The notes: generated by a model not told the origin, from the sequence alone. 64,000 nucleotides of DNA from Pocillopora verrucosa (GCF_036669915.1 NC_089312.1:32879330-32943329), one strand, 5' to 3'. Counted from the stretch's first letter, positions 29,601 through 42,300 are shown. Made by a program: numbers and translations.

Positions 29601-32600
29601 TAAAAGTATACCAAACTGCAGTGAACTCACTGAACAAGGACTATACTTTGAAAACCATCATACAAATAAAGTCTTTATGAGATAAAAGATTGAAGTGTTT
29701 ATTTAATATTTTTAGTGTTGAATTGAGGGAACTTGAAGCCAAATTAAAAGCAGGATTTATGAATCGTGAAAGAGCAGCTCAGCTGGCTGAGAAGAGAGCC
29801 ATGGCACTTGACAGTAAGGTGAGGTGTAATGCTGACATTTTTTCCAAATTGTATGTGCTCTTGGTGTTGATATTATAATATCTCATTATTCTCATGCTTG
29901 TAGAATGAAATCTCACTCCAATTTGACTCTTATGGGAAAATAATTTCTCACTTCTGAGTTAGCCTTAGTTTTTGTACTTTTCTACCTCAAGTTAAGTTAA
30001 CTGTTTGTATTTACATTGATTGAAAAATATTTTGAAAATTTGAAACTTTTTCATGAGTCCTCTGCTAAGTAATGTCCACCTTACATTGTGTAAATATGAG
30101 TGCTTTAATTGTTGAGAGATCTCAGCAATGTTTTAAAGTTGGCAGAATATCAAGGATATCATTAGGCGTGGCCTAGTGGTTAGGGTGCTGCACTTGTAAG
30201 CCGGAGGTCCCGGGTTCAAGTCCTCCTCCCTGCCACTGGATGGATTTGTCTTCGGTGGCCCCGAATTCAACTCCTGCACGCTTTGTAAATAGCCAACTGG
30301 TCTGCCTCCTACCAGTTGGGGTTTTTAACGAGTTTCTGTTCATTTACGATATTCGTTTCCTTATTTACAGTGTCCCCAATTAGCACAGCAGTGCTAAAAT
30401 ACACTGACACTTAAATAAAGTTATTATTTATTATTATTATTATTATATCTATAATAGTTTCCAGTAGGTTTCAGATCAAATGTAAACATGTGTTTTAATT
30501 GTTGAGAGATCTCAGCATTGTTTGAAAGTTGGCGGAATATCTTTGATAGTTTCTGTGGGTTTCAGATCAAATGTAAATATGTTTTAATTGTTTAGAGATC
30601 TCAGCACTGTTTGAAAGTTGGCGAAATATCTTTAATAGTTTCTGTGGGTTTCAGATCAAATGTAAATATGTGTTTTAATTGTTTAGAGATCTCAGCATTA
30701 TGTGAAAGTTGGCAGAATATCTTTGATAGTTTCTGTAGGTTTCAGGTCAATTTGAAAATCAGGCACTTGCGTAGAGGATGAAGAGGTGTTTTTTTTAGAG
30801 GAGTTCTACATTTCGTGAAAATATCTTTTTCTCAATTTGTTTCTTTTCTTTCTTTTCCTTTGCCCGTTTTGCGAACCCAGAAACGGGATGATGAAATACA
30901 TGTTAAGATGCAAGAGGAATACAAGCGAGCACAAGAAGTGGAACGAGTGAAAGAAAATCAACGCTGGGAAGAAAGTGTCCGTTATCAGGAGCAACTTGAG
31001 AAGCAGCTGGCAGAAAAGGAGCGCCGCAAACAGGAGGCTTATGAGGAATTCCTGAAAGAAAAGCTCATGATTGATGAGATCGTGAGGAAGATCTACGAAG
31101 AAGATCAAAGGTGTGTAGCAAGATGTTCACTCTTAGGTGTTAAGTTTGTTCTTCGGTTACTTGGCACTGCCTATTATAGCGCTTTTCGATCGAGTGTCGC
31201 AATACCAAACCAAAGTGATCACAACGGGGAATCAGGAGATAGGAAAATACCTCTAAGAGCCAGTGAGAACTCAGTATAAACAAAACCGAACTGCCTCAAG
31301 CGCGGAAAATGCAAGTCGTGAATGGAGTTAGTTTTGCATCTGATTGGTTGAGAAAGTGGCGCAAGTTTTCTGGGCCAATCACAGAGCGAATCAATGCAAA
31401 ACCAATGCACTCGCATATTTTTTCTTTCGGCAATCAGTCGGAAATTGCTCTATAGTTTTGTAATTTGTGACTTCATTCGTGTTTAGAAGCTAAATCAAAC
31501 ATTTATTTAGTGTACACCATTTTTTCAGTTTAGCACACATTGTTATTGAAGGGGGGGGGGAGGGGTACATGTTATTTCATGTACCCAAGACGTTCACGCA
31601 TACTGCCTTCTCCTACACTGGCTTAACACATACACACAACAAATAATTTGAACTCGTAACTAGTAGTGAGTAGTCTCTTAAACAGATAGAGGGAGACGTA
31701 CTCTTAACCCATACATAGCTAAATGTATCGGTAAAAGTGCTTACTCAAAACTGTTCATTGTTAATGTCACAAGGGAGCTTGAAAATAGACTGCAGAAACA
31801 ATTGGCTACTCAGCGGTACATTGAAGAGTTCAAGACGAAGCGAGCTGAGTGGAAAGCGCACGAGCGTCGTTTGATGGAGGAGGAGAATGAACGCATTTTG
31901 GAGTTTGCAAAAGTGCAACAGCAACGGGAGGAAGATAGAATGGAGAAGAAGAAACAGCAAGAAGAGAGTATGGCAGCTGTGCAACAGAAGGTCGGTATTA
32001 TGATCATACTATGACGAGTATTAGCGTGTGTGTTGTAATGAGCCTTCTGAGGGCTCATTAGTTCCCAGGGCTTTCCGGTAGGGGAGGTGAATATACTGGA
32101 GAAGGACACTTCCAAGAGAGGGAGAGACTTAATAAGAACTCATCGAGGGCCGCAGTTTGAGTTATTTTATTTTTCTGTTTTTTTGTTTTTACTCTGAACT
32201 CCCGCCATGCGTGCTTTGCTTTTCTTTGGTTATGTTATGTTATCTACAGAAACTACGACAGGTTTTAAACTGCTAGAATATTTTGACCTGCAACGCTACC
32301 CAGCTCAAATGTGTACCCTGTGTTTTACGCTAACTGATTGTTTTAAGGATAGGCTGGTAGAGGGGGCTTATTAGAGAGAAGCGAGCTGGTCAGAGCGTTG
32401 TTGAGTTGTTGAATTTTGTTTTCTGGCTTGAAGAATAATCAGTACAGTTTTAACATAGAACGAGAGACCCAAACTAAACGCAAATGGTGGTTTTCGCTCT
32501 CTTTTTTGTCTAAAGGGAATGGTTTATAGCTAATTTGTTGTGTTAAGTGCAATTTAATGTGCAGAGGAAGAAAAAAAATGATGTTAAAACTTTTTTTTTT

Positions 32601-35164
32601 TTAACGTACGTATTTCCTTTCAGCTTACAAAACAAATCCAAGAAGAAACCGAGGCTAGGGAAGAAATGGAAAGGTACAGAAAAGAAAAATCGAACAGATA
32701 ATCAATTGACGCTTGGACAAACGAACTAACGGAATGAAGGATTAAAGATTGTGCAACTGCATATTTGATTTCAATGGAACTGTTAATTATACGGTGTCAT
32801 CAATCTCTTTTTTTTTCCTTTTTCCATTCAGAATTCGAACAGAGCTGTATCTCGAGGAACAAGAGGAAATGGAGAGACAGAAGGAAAAGGTAAAGGCTTT
32901 TCTTAGTCTCCTTAATTTTGTTGTGATACATTGCATCTCCTTCATCCTCAGTGACTAAACTTTGGAACTTCAACTGTATAGAAAGGAAAGTGTAAAGATG
33001 TCTGTTTTGGAACGAATGAAGTGAAAAAAATATTGTAATCTTGAAAATTTATGTGAATAACAAAAATTAGAGCAAAATGATTACTGGCCAATCTACTAAA
33101 GGATTATTTCATTATGTTAAATGAAAGGAAAACACCAAGATAACAAATCTAAAAAGAAATGCTCTTAATTTCCCACGCGCATCTTATCATGAAGGCGCAT
33201 TTATTGAGACTCTTCGTTTTGCTTCTATCCTTATTTAGATGGCGATTGAAAACAGGCTTCGCCAACGGTTGGACTTGCAGAGCACGCGTAGACAGCAACT
33301 TGAGTTTAAGGAGATGAAGCGACAAGCAGAGAGGGAAGAAGAAGACGAATTCAGAAGAAAGGTATTCTACACGAAGTGTTGCTTGCGCTTCGATGCGTTT
33401 TACTCCACTGACCGGACTGATATCCTGAGAGGAATCGTGCTCATTCCACCATTGTTTGCTGACACTAAAAATGTTTCTCTTTTAGATGCTCGAGAAATTC
33501 GCAGAAGATGACCGAATTGAACAAATGAACGCTCAGAAGAGACGAATGAAGCAATTGGAACACAAGAAAGCAGTAGAAAAACTGATTGAGGACAGGAGAA
33601 TTCAGTTCCAGAGGGAAAGGGTTAGACGACACGTTTCTTCTAAGAGCAGCAGATATGTTGTCTTATTATACACCAATGAAATACCAAATGAGCTTTCGCG
33701 CGAAAACATGTTTCTTCACACGTGAAGGTCATAAAAGATCACTGTTGCTATGGTTACATATAAAAATGTAAAAAAAATTATTTTGCTTATGGCTGGGTTT
33801 TTTCCGAAATCAAAAATTCTAAAGGCCATTATTTTAAACATTTTTCAACACTCGAAGCTTTGTATCTCCGCGCGGCCGTGTAATGTCCTCTATTTTTTTT
33901 TTTGTTGATGATTGTTTCATTTACGAAAATTATTTTTTTTCCTTTTTATCAGGAAGCAGAACTGGAGGCTCGTCGTGAACAAGAAAGAATGGAGGAATAC
34001 AGGAGGCAAATTATTGAAAGAGAAAGACAGAGGATGCTGCAAGAACACGCCTCCAAACTTCTTGGTTTCTTACCTAAGGTGGATATTTCCTATACCTCTT
34101 GTGTTCTGTTATTGTGTCTTTTGACTGTTATTGATATTTATGTAGCACAATAGTAGTATTTGTATTACATTACGTCGTCTACTTGTCGCACAATTCGTCC
34201 TTCCAGATGACACTTCGAACGTGGCTGATTGCTTAGGTTTAGTTCCTTTCAAGTTTGAAAAACTCAGTAAAAGGCCTGAAAAAGGCTTCTGAGCCAAAAA
34301 TTTCGAAATACTCAATCCATCATTCTCCATCCTTAGCCTTCCCGTCTCTACAGTGTATGTGGATTGCTCTCTTCGTTTCGGTGCTTTTCTACCATTCAAG
34401 CAATTTTTTCAAAGGAAAATTATGGTCCAGAAAAAGTATTGCTTTGTGTCTCCGCTTGTCGAAAGTACTGCGTTTTGAGATCCCAAAGAGAAACCTAACG
34501 AAAATTGCTTTTAAATGAGTTATAAATCCGACCACGAACGACGCCATTTTGAATTTTGTCTATCAAGTCGCTTATCTGGGACGCTACGGTCAGAGTCTCA
34601 CTCTTTTCTTCACCTCGTAATCATCAGTTTGAACAACTGGAAACTAAACACAAAACATTCTTGCACAAACTGAATAAGGTGGTAGTGATAACCAGAGCAG
34701 CAGCAGTTTGTGGGGATAAACTGATTTTGGCGTTCATAGTCGAATTCGTAGCTCATATGAAGATAATTTTTTAATGGTTATATAACTCTTTCGAAACTCT
34801 AAACGCGGTGAGTGGTAAATTTTTACATATACTTTTTGATTGAAGGAGAAAAATGCGTATGGTTTTTGATTATCACATCTCCTTTAACGGTTTTCTCAGA
34901 ATAAAGGCAGATCTCTGCCTCGTTGAAAAATAATGGTTAATGTTCTGCTTATACCTACAGAAATAAATAGGACTACAAAGTTAACCCAACAGTATTTCTG
35001 GTTGTCATCTAAAAACATTGTTAACCTCAATTTATCTCATTTTTATTCATCAGGGTGTATTACGTGACGAGGAAGATCTTGAGTTGTTTGATGAACAATT
35101 CAAAGACGCATACCGAGCAAGAAAAGTCGACTACTTTGATGACGATGACGACGGAAGTTATTAA
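26699..35164 (+). CDS. MNS1: Meiosis-specific nuclear structural protein 1 (MNS1), complete
   Basis: Twelve exons: 26684-26905 (ATG at 26699), 27779-27838, 28587-28654, 29716-29818, 30881-31110, 31774-31990, 32624-32673, 32832-32889, 33239-33361, 33486-33620, 33953-34078 and 35054-35164. All phases agree and total 496 codons including TAA, so 495 residues, the length I recall for the human protein. The whole chain is charged coiled coil. Diagnostic matches: NSVELRELEAKLKAGFMNRE, EKLMIDEIVRKIYEEDQR, RRYIEEF-like QRYIEEFKTKRAEW, QQQREEDRMEKKKQ, MLEKFAEDDRIEQMNAQKRR, QLEHKKAVEKLIEDRR, and HASKLLGFLPKGVL near the end. MNS1 is a microtubule-inner protein of ciliary and flagellar doublets that binds the outer dynein arm docking complex; its loss causes laterality defects and male infertility in mammals. 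The chosen ATG gives MNLSHAQQQ, aligning with RNLS near the human N-terminus. The tail is acidic (DDDDDGSY). Confidence 0.96.
30098..30750 (+). repeat. Minisatellite in MNS1 intron 4, about 90-bp unit, four copies
   Basis: A unit holding TTTAATTGTTGAGAGATCTC, TTTGAAAGTTGGC and GTTTCAGATCAAATGTAAA recurs starting near 30098, 30488, 30580 and 30668. The first unit is split by the SINE at 30162-30450: its left half precedes the insertion and its right half (AATAGTTTCCAGTAGGTTTC) follows. The array therefore existed before the SINE arrived. Confidence 0.85.
30162..30450 (+). mobile_element. tRNA-derived SINE inserted in the minisatellite
   Basis: The head is tRNA-like with a Pol III A box (TGGCCTAGTGG, about 30169-30179) and B box (GGTTCAAGTCC, about 30213-30223). 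It is followed by an unrelated body of about 170 bp and a tail of TTATT/ATT repeats after AATAAAG. An ATATC motif flanks both sides and may be the target-site duplication. The tRNA-like part has no proper 3' acceptor and the tail is repetitive, so this is a retroposon and not a tRNA gene. Confidence 0.85.
31175..31456. mobile_element. MITE-like element with terminal inverted repeats, in MNS1 intron 5
   Basis: The left end is TATAGCGCTTTTCGATCGAG; the right end read in reverse is TATAGAGCAATTTCCGACTG. Imperfect inverted ends with flanking TA, about 280 bp, and internal CCAATCA/TGATTGG blocks fit a non-autonomous DNA transposon. A related fragment lies at 18240-18360. The + frame running past exon 5 (to 31279) is intron readthrough into this element. 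Confidence 0.65.
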
Positions 35165-36527
35165 AGTTAACTTATTGGGAAATTACAGCAATCGACCCAG
35201 ATTCAAAAGGATTATTAATGTCAAAACAATGCATAAGAATTTCTTTCTCCAGATAGTGTCCGTAAAAGGTTGAAATTGAATATTTCCGCGTTTTCAGAAT
35301 GGGAAACTTATCGTAAAGCTTGCTTTGGTTTTTTAGTCAGTGTTAGAGACATATGCCTTAGGTGGTTATGGAAAAGTATATCAATTTGAAGCAGTTAGTT
35401 CAAATGTAAATAGCATTGTTTAGCATCTTTTGTAATAAATATTTGAAACCAAATTATTTGTTTTTACAAATATATTACGAACTAGAAGTGTAGTATCTCC
35501 TGCTTGTGTTCTGTTTCCATATTTGCAATTAAGTGTTCAATATGCATCTGGTGCAAGAAATACCATGAATAGGTCACTTGACAAATGTGGGGGCAATTGG
35601 CAGTATAGTTTCAAAAGTATCCTGAACTTCTTTGGTTTTACTCTCTTACGTAATTTGATGCAGAAGTTACACCAATCTTGACTTAAGTACTTGTGCTCAT
35701 GCAGATGAGTTTTAAATTTTAATTATCTTTTGCTTATTGTATCCCTACACTGATTGGCAAACATGGAAAAGCAATTTGCTTTGCTGCTCTTTATCTGAAT
35801 AACAAAGGTTTCGTTGGGTTAATTAAACCAAGTTATCTTATATTTTTAACTAAGTATTTTTTTCGTCTGAAAGTTAAGTACCCCTTACGGTTTCATGTTA
35901 AAGAAAGACAAACTTTTAATCTCATATGTCATATTTGTAAACTTTAAGACTTTTTTTGTGTTCCCCTCCCCAATAAAAAAATACTTTTAATAATTGTGAA
36001 ATTTTTATAGTTAAAATAATATAAAAAGTAAAAATGTATAATTTTAATTTGGACTGCGAATATTAAATTATGTTCAGTCTATAGTGAAAGCGAACCAAAT
36101 AGACGATATAGCTTTTCAACAAATTCTTTGTATCTCAGTGGACCGCACAAAAATCGGAAAGTATGTCGTCCGAATCTCCATAAGGGACTGAGGTTATTCC
36201 TCCCTGCGCTTGATGGTTAAAACAAATTTTGCTTCCGTGACGGAGACAGCGATAACACAATTAAACACTTCTCCAACTGGGCGGGAATCTTACCTTTAGA
36301 ATGAGATAGGTTCGTTCTTTAGCATCTGTGCAAATTTAGAGCCGCTTGACAGTGAAGTTAATCTCAGCGAGCACTCGGCAACGGAAGCTGTCCAAACACA
36401 TTGCTAATATCTTGGCATCAACTTTTGTTTCTGTATGCAGAGTTTAAAATTAAATGAGATTTTTCCGAGACTATATCAAGGCATGTTTGTTGCCTCGACA
36501 CAGCATTCTTGATAACATTTCGTCGCC
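35165..36527. other. MNS1 3' UTR and intergenic region
   Basis: This holds the 3' UTR to about 35460 and then AT-rich sequence without a recognisable frame. The last few hundred bases are the likely promoter and 5' UTR of the cysteine-rich protein gene; no clear TATA box was identified. Confidence 0.5.
35434..35439 (+). terminator. Polyadenylation signal of MNS1
   Basis: AATAAA about 270 bases after the MNS1 stop codon, in AT-rich 3' UTR sequence with T-rich sequence following. No other gene lies between 35165 and 36527. Confidence 0.6.
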
Positions 36528-38319
36528 ATGAAGTCTTTCACTGCGTTATTGCTTCTGGCAGCTTTCGCGGTGCACGTGTTCTCCAATGAAGTGGCAATTT
36601 ACAGGGCTTCGTATAATTTCATAACTGAGCAACAGGACCTTAAAATGGCCGAGGCTGTGAGAGACAATGGATTACCAGAAACAACTCTTATTGCCAATGA
36701 CCACGAAGAGCCACCAGATTTCTTGGTAAGTGAAAACACCAACCAGTTTGTTAGATATAATAACTGAATTATTACCAGCGCCCCGATTGGTTAGAAACCT
36801 ATCGTTTATTGCGACGGTAAACCCATGCAAAATTGAAACATTTTTAGTCTATGTTATAAAAAGTAATTGATCGCACTTCCTATCGGAGGAGGAGGTGAGT
36901 AACCTACAAACTTTTCTCGTATTCTCCTAATACCGATAGAAAGTGCTATCTATTTCTTAAGTAACTACTATTTTCTGTAGTAGTAAAACGTATTCATTTT
37001 GTGTTGTTAAATGGTAAATGTGGTCCTTAAGGAAAAGAAAAGGGGAAAGAAACACCCTTAACAAGCTAACGGGGCGGTAATCTGCCTGAAAAATATTTTA
37101 GAACATATTTTATTGACTAATATTTTAGGGCCACTGAATATAACCAAAATTACCTCTTGCATTTTTATCTTTAACTCAAACAAGTCGTCTGCGATTGTCA
37201 AGGAGAGCACATTTGAGCGTTTATTCTAAAATAATCAATTTTCATACGTCTGCAACCTCGATTCATTTCTCCCTTTATTAGAATTTTAAAAGATTATAAG
37301 TTCTTTTTCCATTTTCTGATCATAATCGATATCATGTTCATTTTTTTTCTTTTAACAGAAACGTTGTATTAAAAGAAAAATCAGATGCTGGAGGAGAGCA
37401 GGGGAGGACAGGTGTAAAATGCTTAAATGTCTGGATAAATTCTTCGGATGCGCAAAGGAAAAACTACCATCCCCTCTTCCTTCAATTCCTCCTTTGGTGG
37501 TGAGTGCCTGACTCACTCTACGCACATGTCACGAATTGCAATCGCGGTCATAATGTGAATCATCACCATCATCATAGCTGTCATTAAAACCGTGATAACA
37601 TCAATAACTGTAATGATAGGGATGACCATGACGAAGACAATAACGATGACGATAACGATAAATGTTAATGATGGTGGTTATGATGAAGATGACGATACTG
37701 ATGACGATGGCAATAATGACAACGATGACGATACTGATAATAATGGTAATAATGACAACGATGACGATACTGATGACAATGGTAATAATAACAATGATGA
37801 TGATAATGATGACAACGACGACGATAATGACGATGTCGATAGCGATGGTGATAACGTTGACGATTACGATAATTGACCATGGTCTTTTCGAGGAAACCTG
37901 AGATCCTCATTGTTTAACAATTCCTGAACGAAGTGAAGCACTGAATCATGATTTTTCGGTTGCTGGTAACTTTTTGAATTTTTTTAATAAAACATAACTC
38001 TTGAGATTTTTTTCCATGTTTCGCCTTTACCTTGGTTCAGGAAACGTGCGCTACTCTCTCAATCAATCAGTTGCAAAACTAAAACCAATCACGAGCCAAT
38101 GGAGAGAGCGCCCTAGAAATTTATCATTACAATACATTTCTTTGTCATTGGTTCTCTTAAAAGAGTAAACTATTTAGAATAACGTAATTTACATATCTCC
38201 AACAGAGAGGTTGCTTTGTGCTGCTTGAAATGTGCAGGAAGGCTTCCATTAGCTGTGCTGGCGAGTTGTGCTGCTTCGTCCGCATGAAGAGATGCTTTGA
38301 TTTGGCTGGAGGGGAGTAA
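36528..38319 (+). CDS. Small secreted cysteine-rich protein with two exon-encoded five-cysteine repeats
   Basis: Three exons, all in phase 0: 36528-36725, 37359-37499 and 38206-38319 (stop TAA), for a product of 150 residues. Exon 1 encodes a clear signal peptide (MKSFTALLLLAAFAVHVFS) and an acidic, cysteine-free stretch that looks like a propeptide. Exon 2 starts KRC, so a dibasic cleavage site could release the rest. Exon 2 has five cysteines spaced C-x6-C-x8-C-x4-C-x6-C, then a proline-rich linker. Exon 3 has six, C-x6-C-x6-C-x4-CC-x6-C, the same plan with one extra cysteine. The two exons therefore look like an internal duplication of one module. The protein is strongly basic around the first module (KRKIR, WRRAG). 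I do not recognise the family. A secreted matrix, antimicrobial or venom-type role is possible by form alone; none is shown. A possible poly(A) signal lies near 38459. Confidence 0.75.
37592..37880. repeat. GAT/GAC-rich low-complexity tract in intron 2 of the cysteine-rich gene
   Basis: A degenerate trinucleotide-type repeat (GATGAC, AATGAC, GATAAT units) that happens to be open in several frames and yields Asp/Asn-rich or Met/Thr-rich strings. It lies between two good splice sites of the host gene and has no splice or start context of its own. Confidence 0.85.
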
Positions 38320-39202
38320 TTCCTTCGGACGTGAGTGTTACACTGTTACCATGGCGACAAATAGACGATATCGATCAACACGATGCTAATTTACAATCAG
38401 GTTCAAATTTTACTTTTGGGTTATGTTTATTCATGTATTCATGCAGGCAGATAATAGAAATAAATAAAAATACTAAACGCAATGTTTGGATTGTTCCTAT
38501 ATAGTCAACTACCGTGCCTCAAATCACCATCCGCCGTTGTTCTAGTCAATGCCCTGGCGGAGTTTCCTTGTTACGTTTCCCTTTCGGGTCTGTTCCAGGG
38601 GGAAGAGCAGCACTCCTACTCATTCCGTACTACGTAGACCGGAAAAGTCTTGTCGGCCACTTGGCTCCTGCGCAGAGTTACTTTTTTCATGCTAAGAGCT
38701 AATTTGTTTATCGAGTATTCCGTAAATTTTTTAAATCTTATTCCTAAATGTGTAAAATTTTTTTGTTCTATTAAGTAGGTTCGTTTTCACATTTATTATA
38801 GACCTCAGTGGTGAAGAATACTTTTTTAATTGGCTGGTTTGGAAGTGATTAGCAAGTACATCCTCTCCTGAGGAGTACTATTCACCTCTGAACAGCAGAA
38901 GAGACAAAATCGCGCGTCAAGTGTTTACTTTCCGACTATTTTTCGATATATTGACAGAAATTAACAAATTTTTCTTTGGCAGTAGCACATACAATAAAAC
39001 AATCCTTCATCTCGGTGTCGGTGAACGTAATGGATATCTAACTCGCTGCTTCGCGGCTCGTTAAATATTCATCACTTTAACTTCGGTGAGTAATTGTTGA
39101 ATATTCTAAATAAAGACACTATGTTATATCCACATCCATTCCATTTTTACTTTAACTACAAAAATGAAATCGCACGAAGAAATGAATCAATTAATAAACA
39201 GG
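38320..39202. other. Intergenic, 3' flank of cysteine-rich gene
   Basis: A possible AATAAA lies at 38459-38464. No supported gene: the 62-codon frame at 38514-38702 is unremarkable. Confidence 0.45.
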
Positions 39203-39323
39203 GTAATTTGGTAGTATCAACTGAGTCGATAATGTAAATTGGCCAATGCAAAGAGTTTGAAAGTTGACGTTTGGAGCGTCAGCCAATTTACGCTATCGAC
39301 TCAGTTGATAATATCAAATTACC
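39203..39323. repeat. Long inverted repeat (hairpin), arms about 41 bp
   Basis: The left arm at 39203-39243 (GTAATTTGGTAGTATCAACT and on) pairs with the right arm at 39282-39323 (ending AGTTGATAATATCAAATTAC) with few mismatches. The loop is 38 nt. It sits just before the start of the segment duplicated at 44236. It could be a fold-back element or the end of one. Confidence 0.85.
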
Positions 39324-39344
39324 TTGTACTCTCCCACCGACGCA

Positions 39345-42300
39345 GCACCCCAATTTCTTTAGAAACTTACCCCCTTTAATGAATTTAATCGCTAAACAGC
39401 TGATGAAGGCAAGCAGCCAGTGGAATCGCATCAAAACTTGGTTTGTTCTAAGAAGCTTTGTTGGCTGCAATTTTGTTTCTAAAACTTTCCTTTTAAGGCG
39501 TGTATAAATGAGGCTCTGGGAAATACGATAAATCCATCTCCTAGTATTTCCGTGCGGCTGCCTGATACTTGCTTTCCTGTTTAACGTCGATAAAAATAGC
39601 CTACAAACGTGCTTTGATGACTATGCATTAAGTAAACCCATTAGATCAAATCCAAACAGCATGTTTCTTTTCAATGGTAAGAACGTGACATACTGAACGC
39701 TGTTTACTCAAGACTAGAAAAAAGAATATTCTTATGCGAAGTGAACTAATTTAAGAAAAGGAAGAATTTTGTATGGAAAGTTAGGAGATTACTCTTTGTG
39801 AATCTCAAGAGGAATTGGCATTGGGTGATCTTATTTCTTTTCTTGCCCTAAGTAAATATATTGGACCGGTTATTTACGCGAGGTCTAATCCAAACCGCAG
39901 TTTTACGCAAGCAGTGGGCCTTGTGTATTCTTTATAAGGGGGTTTGTTCTCATTAAATGAGCGTCCTTATACTGCTAGCCGTTGGCCCTCTTGAAATTAT
40001 TCGCAAATATGAATGTTCAGATAAAAGGTTCAGCTAAACCCAGGACAGTTTAGGAGGCGGTTTTGTTAAACAACGGTTAAACTTTGTTTTGATAAGCGGC
40101 CTCTTATGTTTTCAAAACGTCATGAAAGCATTTTAGGTAGTTGATGAGTGCCAAAAAACTGATGCTTGGCCCACAACAACTGTAGTTGTAGATGTTGTGT
40201 ATCTTCGGGTTCCGTAAGTAGCATCTGGTTGAAGGAACGTAGCGGATGAGCCAAAAGCATCTGCCAATATCTGCGCGTTCGCCAGCTTAGGAACATTATG
40301 AGACAGATTCACGATCTGAGAATATTTAATTCATCACCTAATTTACATGAGAAATAAAGCTCTTTTACAAATAAATTGGTTGATTTACATTTATGAGATG
40401 ACTCAGTACAAATATCTGGCCTTGCTTTAATAATGAAATAGCTATGATAACATCATTTCAGAGCAGGAAGTGCAATGTTTTCCTTCGGTGAAACACGTAT
40501 TAGAGGAAAGCAAAATGAGAGTTTCCGAAACAAACTGAACGTGCATAAATTCCTCGCAGCGGCACGGAAATGAGAACTGAACGCAACAAGAATGAAGGGA
40601 TTTACTGCTGTACTAAGCAATGGGCAGAAATAATAGAATAAACCCACCATTACGAGACATCTATCTTTGTCGAATATTGACGGATAAAGAGATTTTAGGA
40701 ACATGTAGACGTACATGGGCGTCCAACAAATAAAAAAACCAAACACTATTGATTTAAACATCTTCACTATGTTTTGATTTTGTCGAATCCTTTTGATCTT
40801 TAACTGGAGAATTCTTTGTCTGTTATGGCTTATATTAAACTGTGCCTGCTTCTTTAGGCGTCTTACAATAAGAGGATAGAGAACAAATATTACAGTTAAC
40901 GGCATACAATAAACCAGGCAAAAACCAACCAAACTGTAGATTTGCAGCATCGAGCTCTTCGCAACGGTTCTACAAAAAGTGTACCGTTCTGTTTTGACAA
41001 TTTTACTGTAAATAAAAAAGGGAATTTGAACCAACAAAGGAACCCCCCAACTTAAAGGGAGGAAAAAGGCTCGAATCCTTCTAGTAATGTCGACAGCTTT
41101 CAGTGGAAAGGCAATTGCAGTGAATCTGTCCACGGCAATCAGCACCAGGCTTGCAACTGAAACCACATACGAAACAGCGCGTGAATAAATCCCAAGCTTG
41201 CAAAAAAATTCGGAGACTTCAATGTCTGTAATGAGACTTCCATCTGCTTTTAGCATCCCTTCGGTAGCAAAGAGCGGCCAGGTGAAGAAAACGGACACCA
41301 AGTCGGAAACTGCCATGTTGACAATGTAGTAATTTGTTCTTGATTTTAGTGTCGGAGTTTTTATGAAGGCTATGATCACGAGAAGATTTCCCGCTAAGGA
41401 AAATACGCTGGCAATCAAAAGAAATGCTGTAAAAGCCCCAGAGACAGCGCGAGGACATTTTGTTTGGTTGACAAAATGATGGTGAAGTTCAGTGAAATTA
41501 GTCATTGTTTTGAACCCAAAGGAAAGTTTTCTGTGTCAATAGGGTTAAAATTGCATTTCTTAAATAGAGATGTAAGCTCTATTCAATCCACTTATGACGT
41601 GAACAATGAATTCTTTATCAAACGTCAATCAATTTTAAGAAGAAAATTAGACTCGGTCACAAGCCATCAATATGATAAACACAACCATTCTTCACCCTCA
41701 ATTATTGTTGTACCTCATATGGTATTGCTTCATGTCATACGAACTAAGTACTAAGCTCTGACTGTTCACATATGGACAGGAGGTCGAAAATTCTATCAGG
41801 TGGAAAAATTTCTAAGAGATCATGAGATTTAAATCTTGGGGAGTAAAACAAATTCACACATACATAGCCTGAACAAAACATCTCACGCAAGTTTCTGTGA
41901 GTTTATGCTTGGATAAAAATAAAATCCAAAGTAACTTTTATGGACGAAGCATAACCTTAGACAAGATAATTTTGCCTTAGAGTTGCATATATTTAGAACG
42001 AATTCATCCTTTCTTTGACAATCACTTGTGTTGTTGTGTAAATTGCAATCGCGCACGGGTGGCAAATTAGTAAAAAAATTATCAGTCAACGAACGGGAAA
42101 TTTGACAAAGAATTTATCTTTATAGCTAGGAGCTACAGATGCAAATGCGGTACTTTGAAAAATTATGCGCTTTCGATCTTGGAATCTTGTTAGCCTTTGT
42201 TCTGAGCTTCAAAACCTGACATTTCTTTCACTACTAGGACTTTTTGTCAATACCGATGTTCTTGCTCAAAAATTGCAAGAGTAGGTAAGAGTTAATGTTG

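Noticed and set aside
30162-30240. tRNA gene
   Set aside because: A and B boxes are good, but the 3' part continues into a SINE body with an ATT-repeat tail and there is no proper acceptor stem.
37592-37876. Asp/Asn-rich 94-codon frame resembling an acidic skeletal matrix protein
   Set aside because: It is a GAT/GAC simple repeat lying in an intron of the cysteine-rich gene. It is open in several frames and both strands because of the repeat, and has no signal peptide or splice context.
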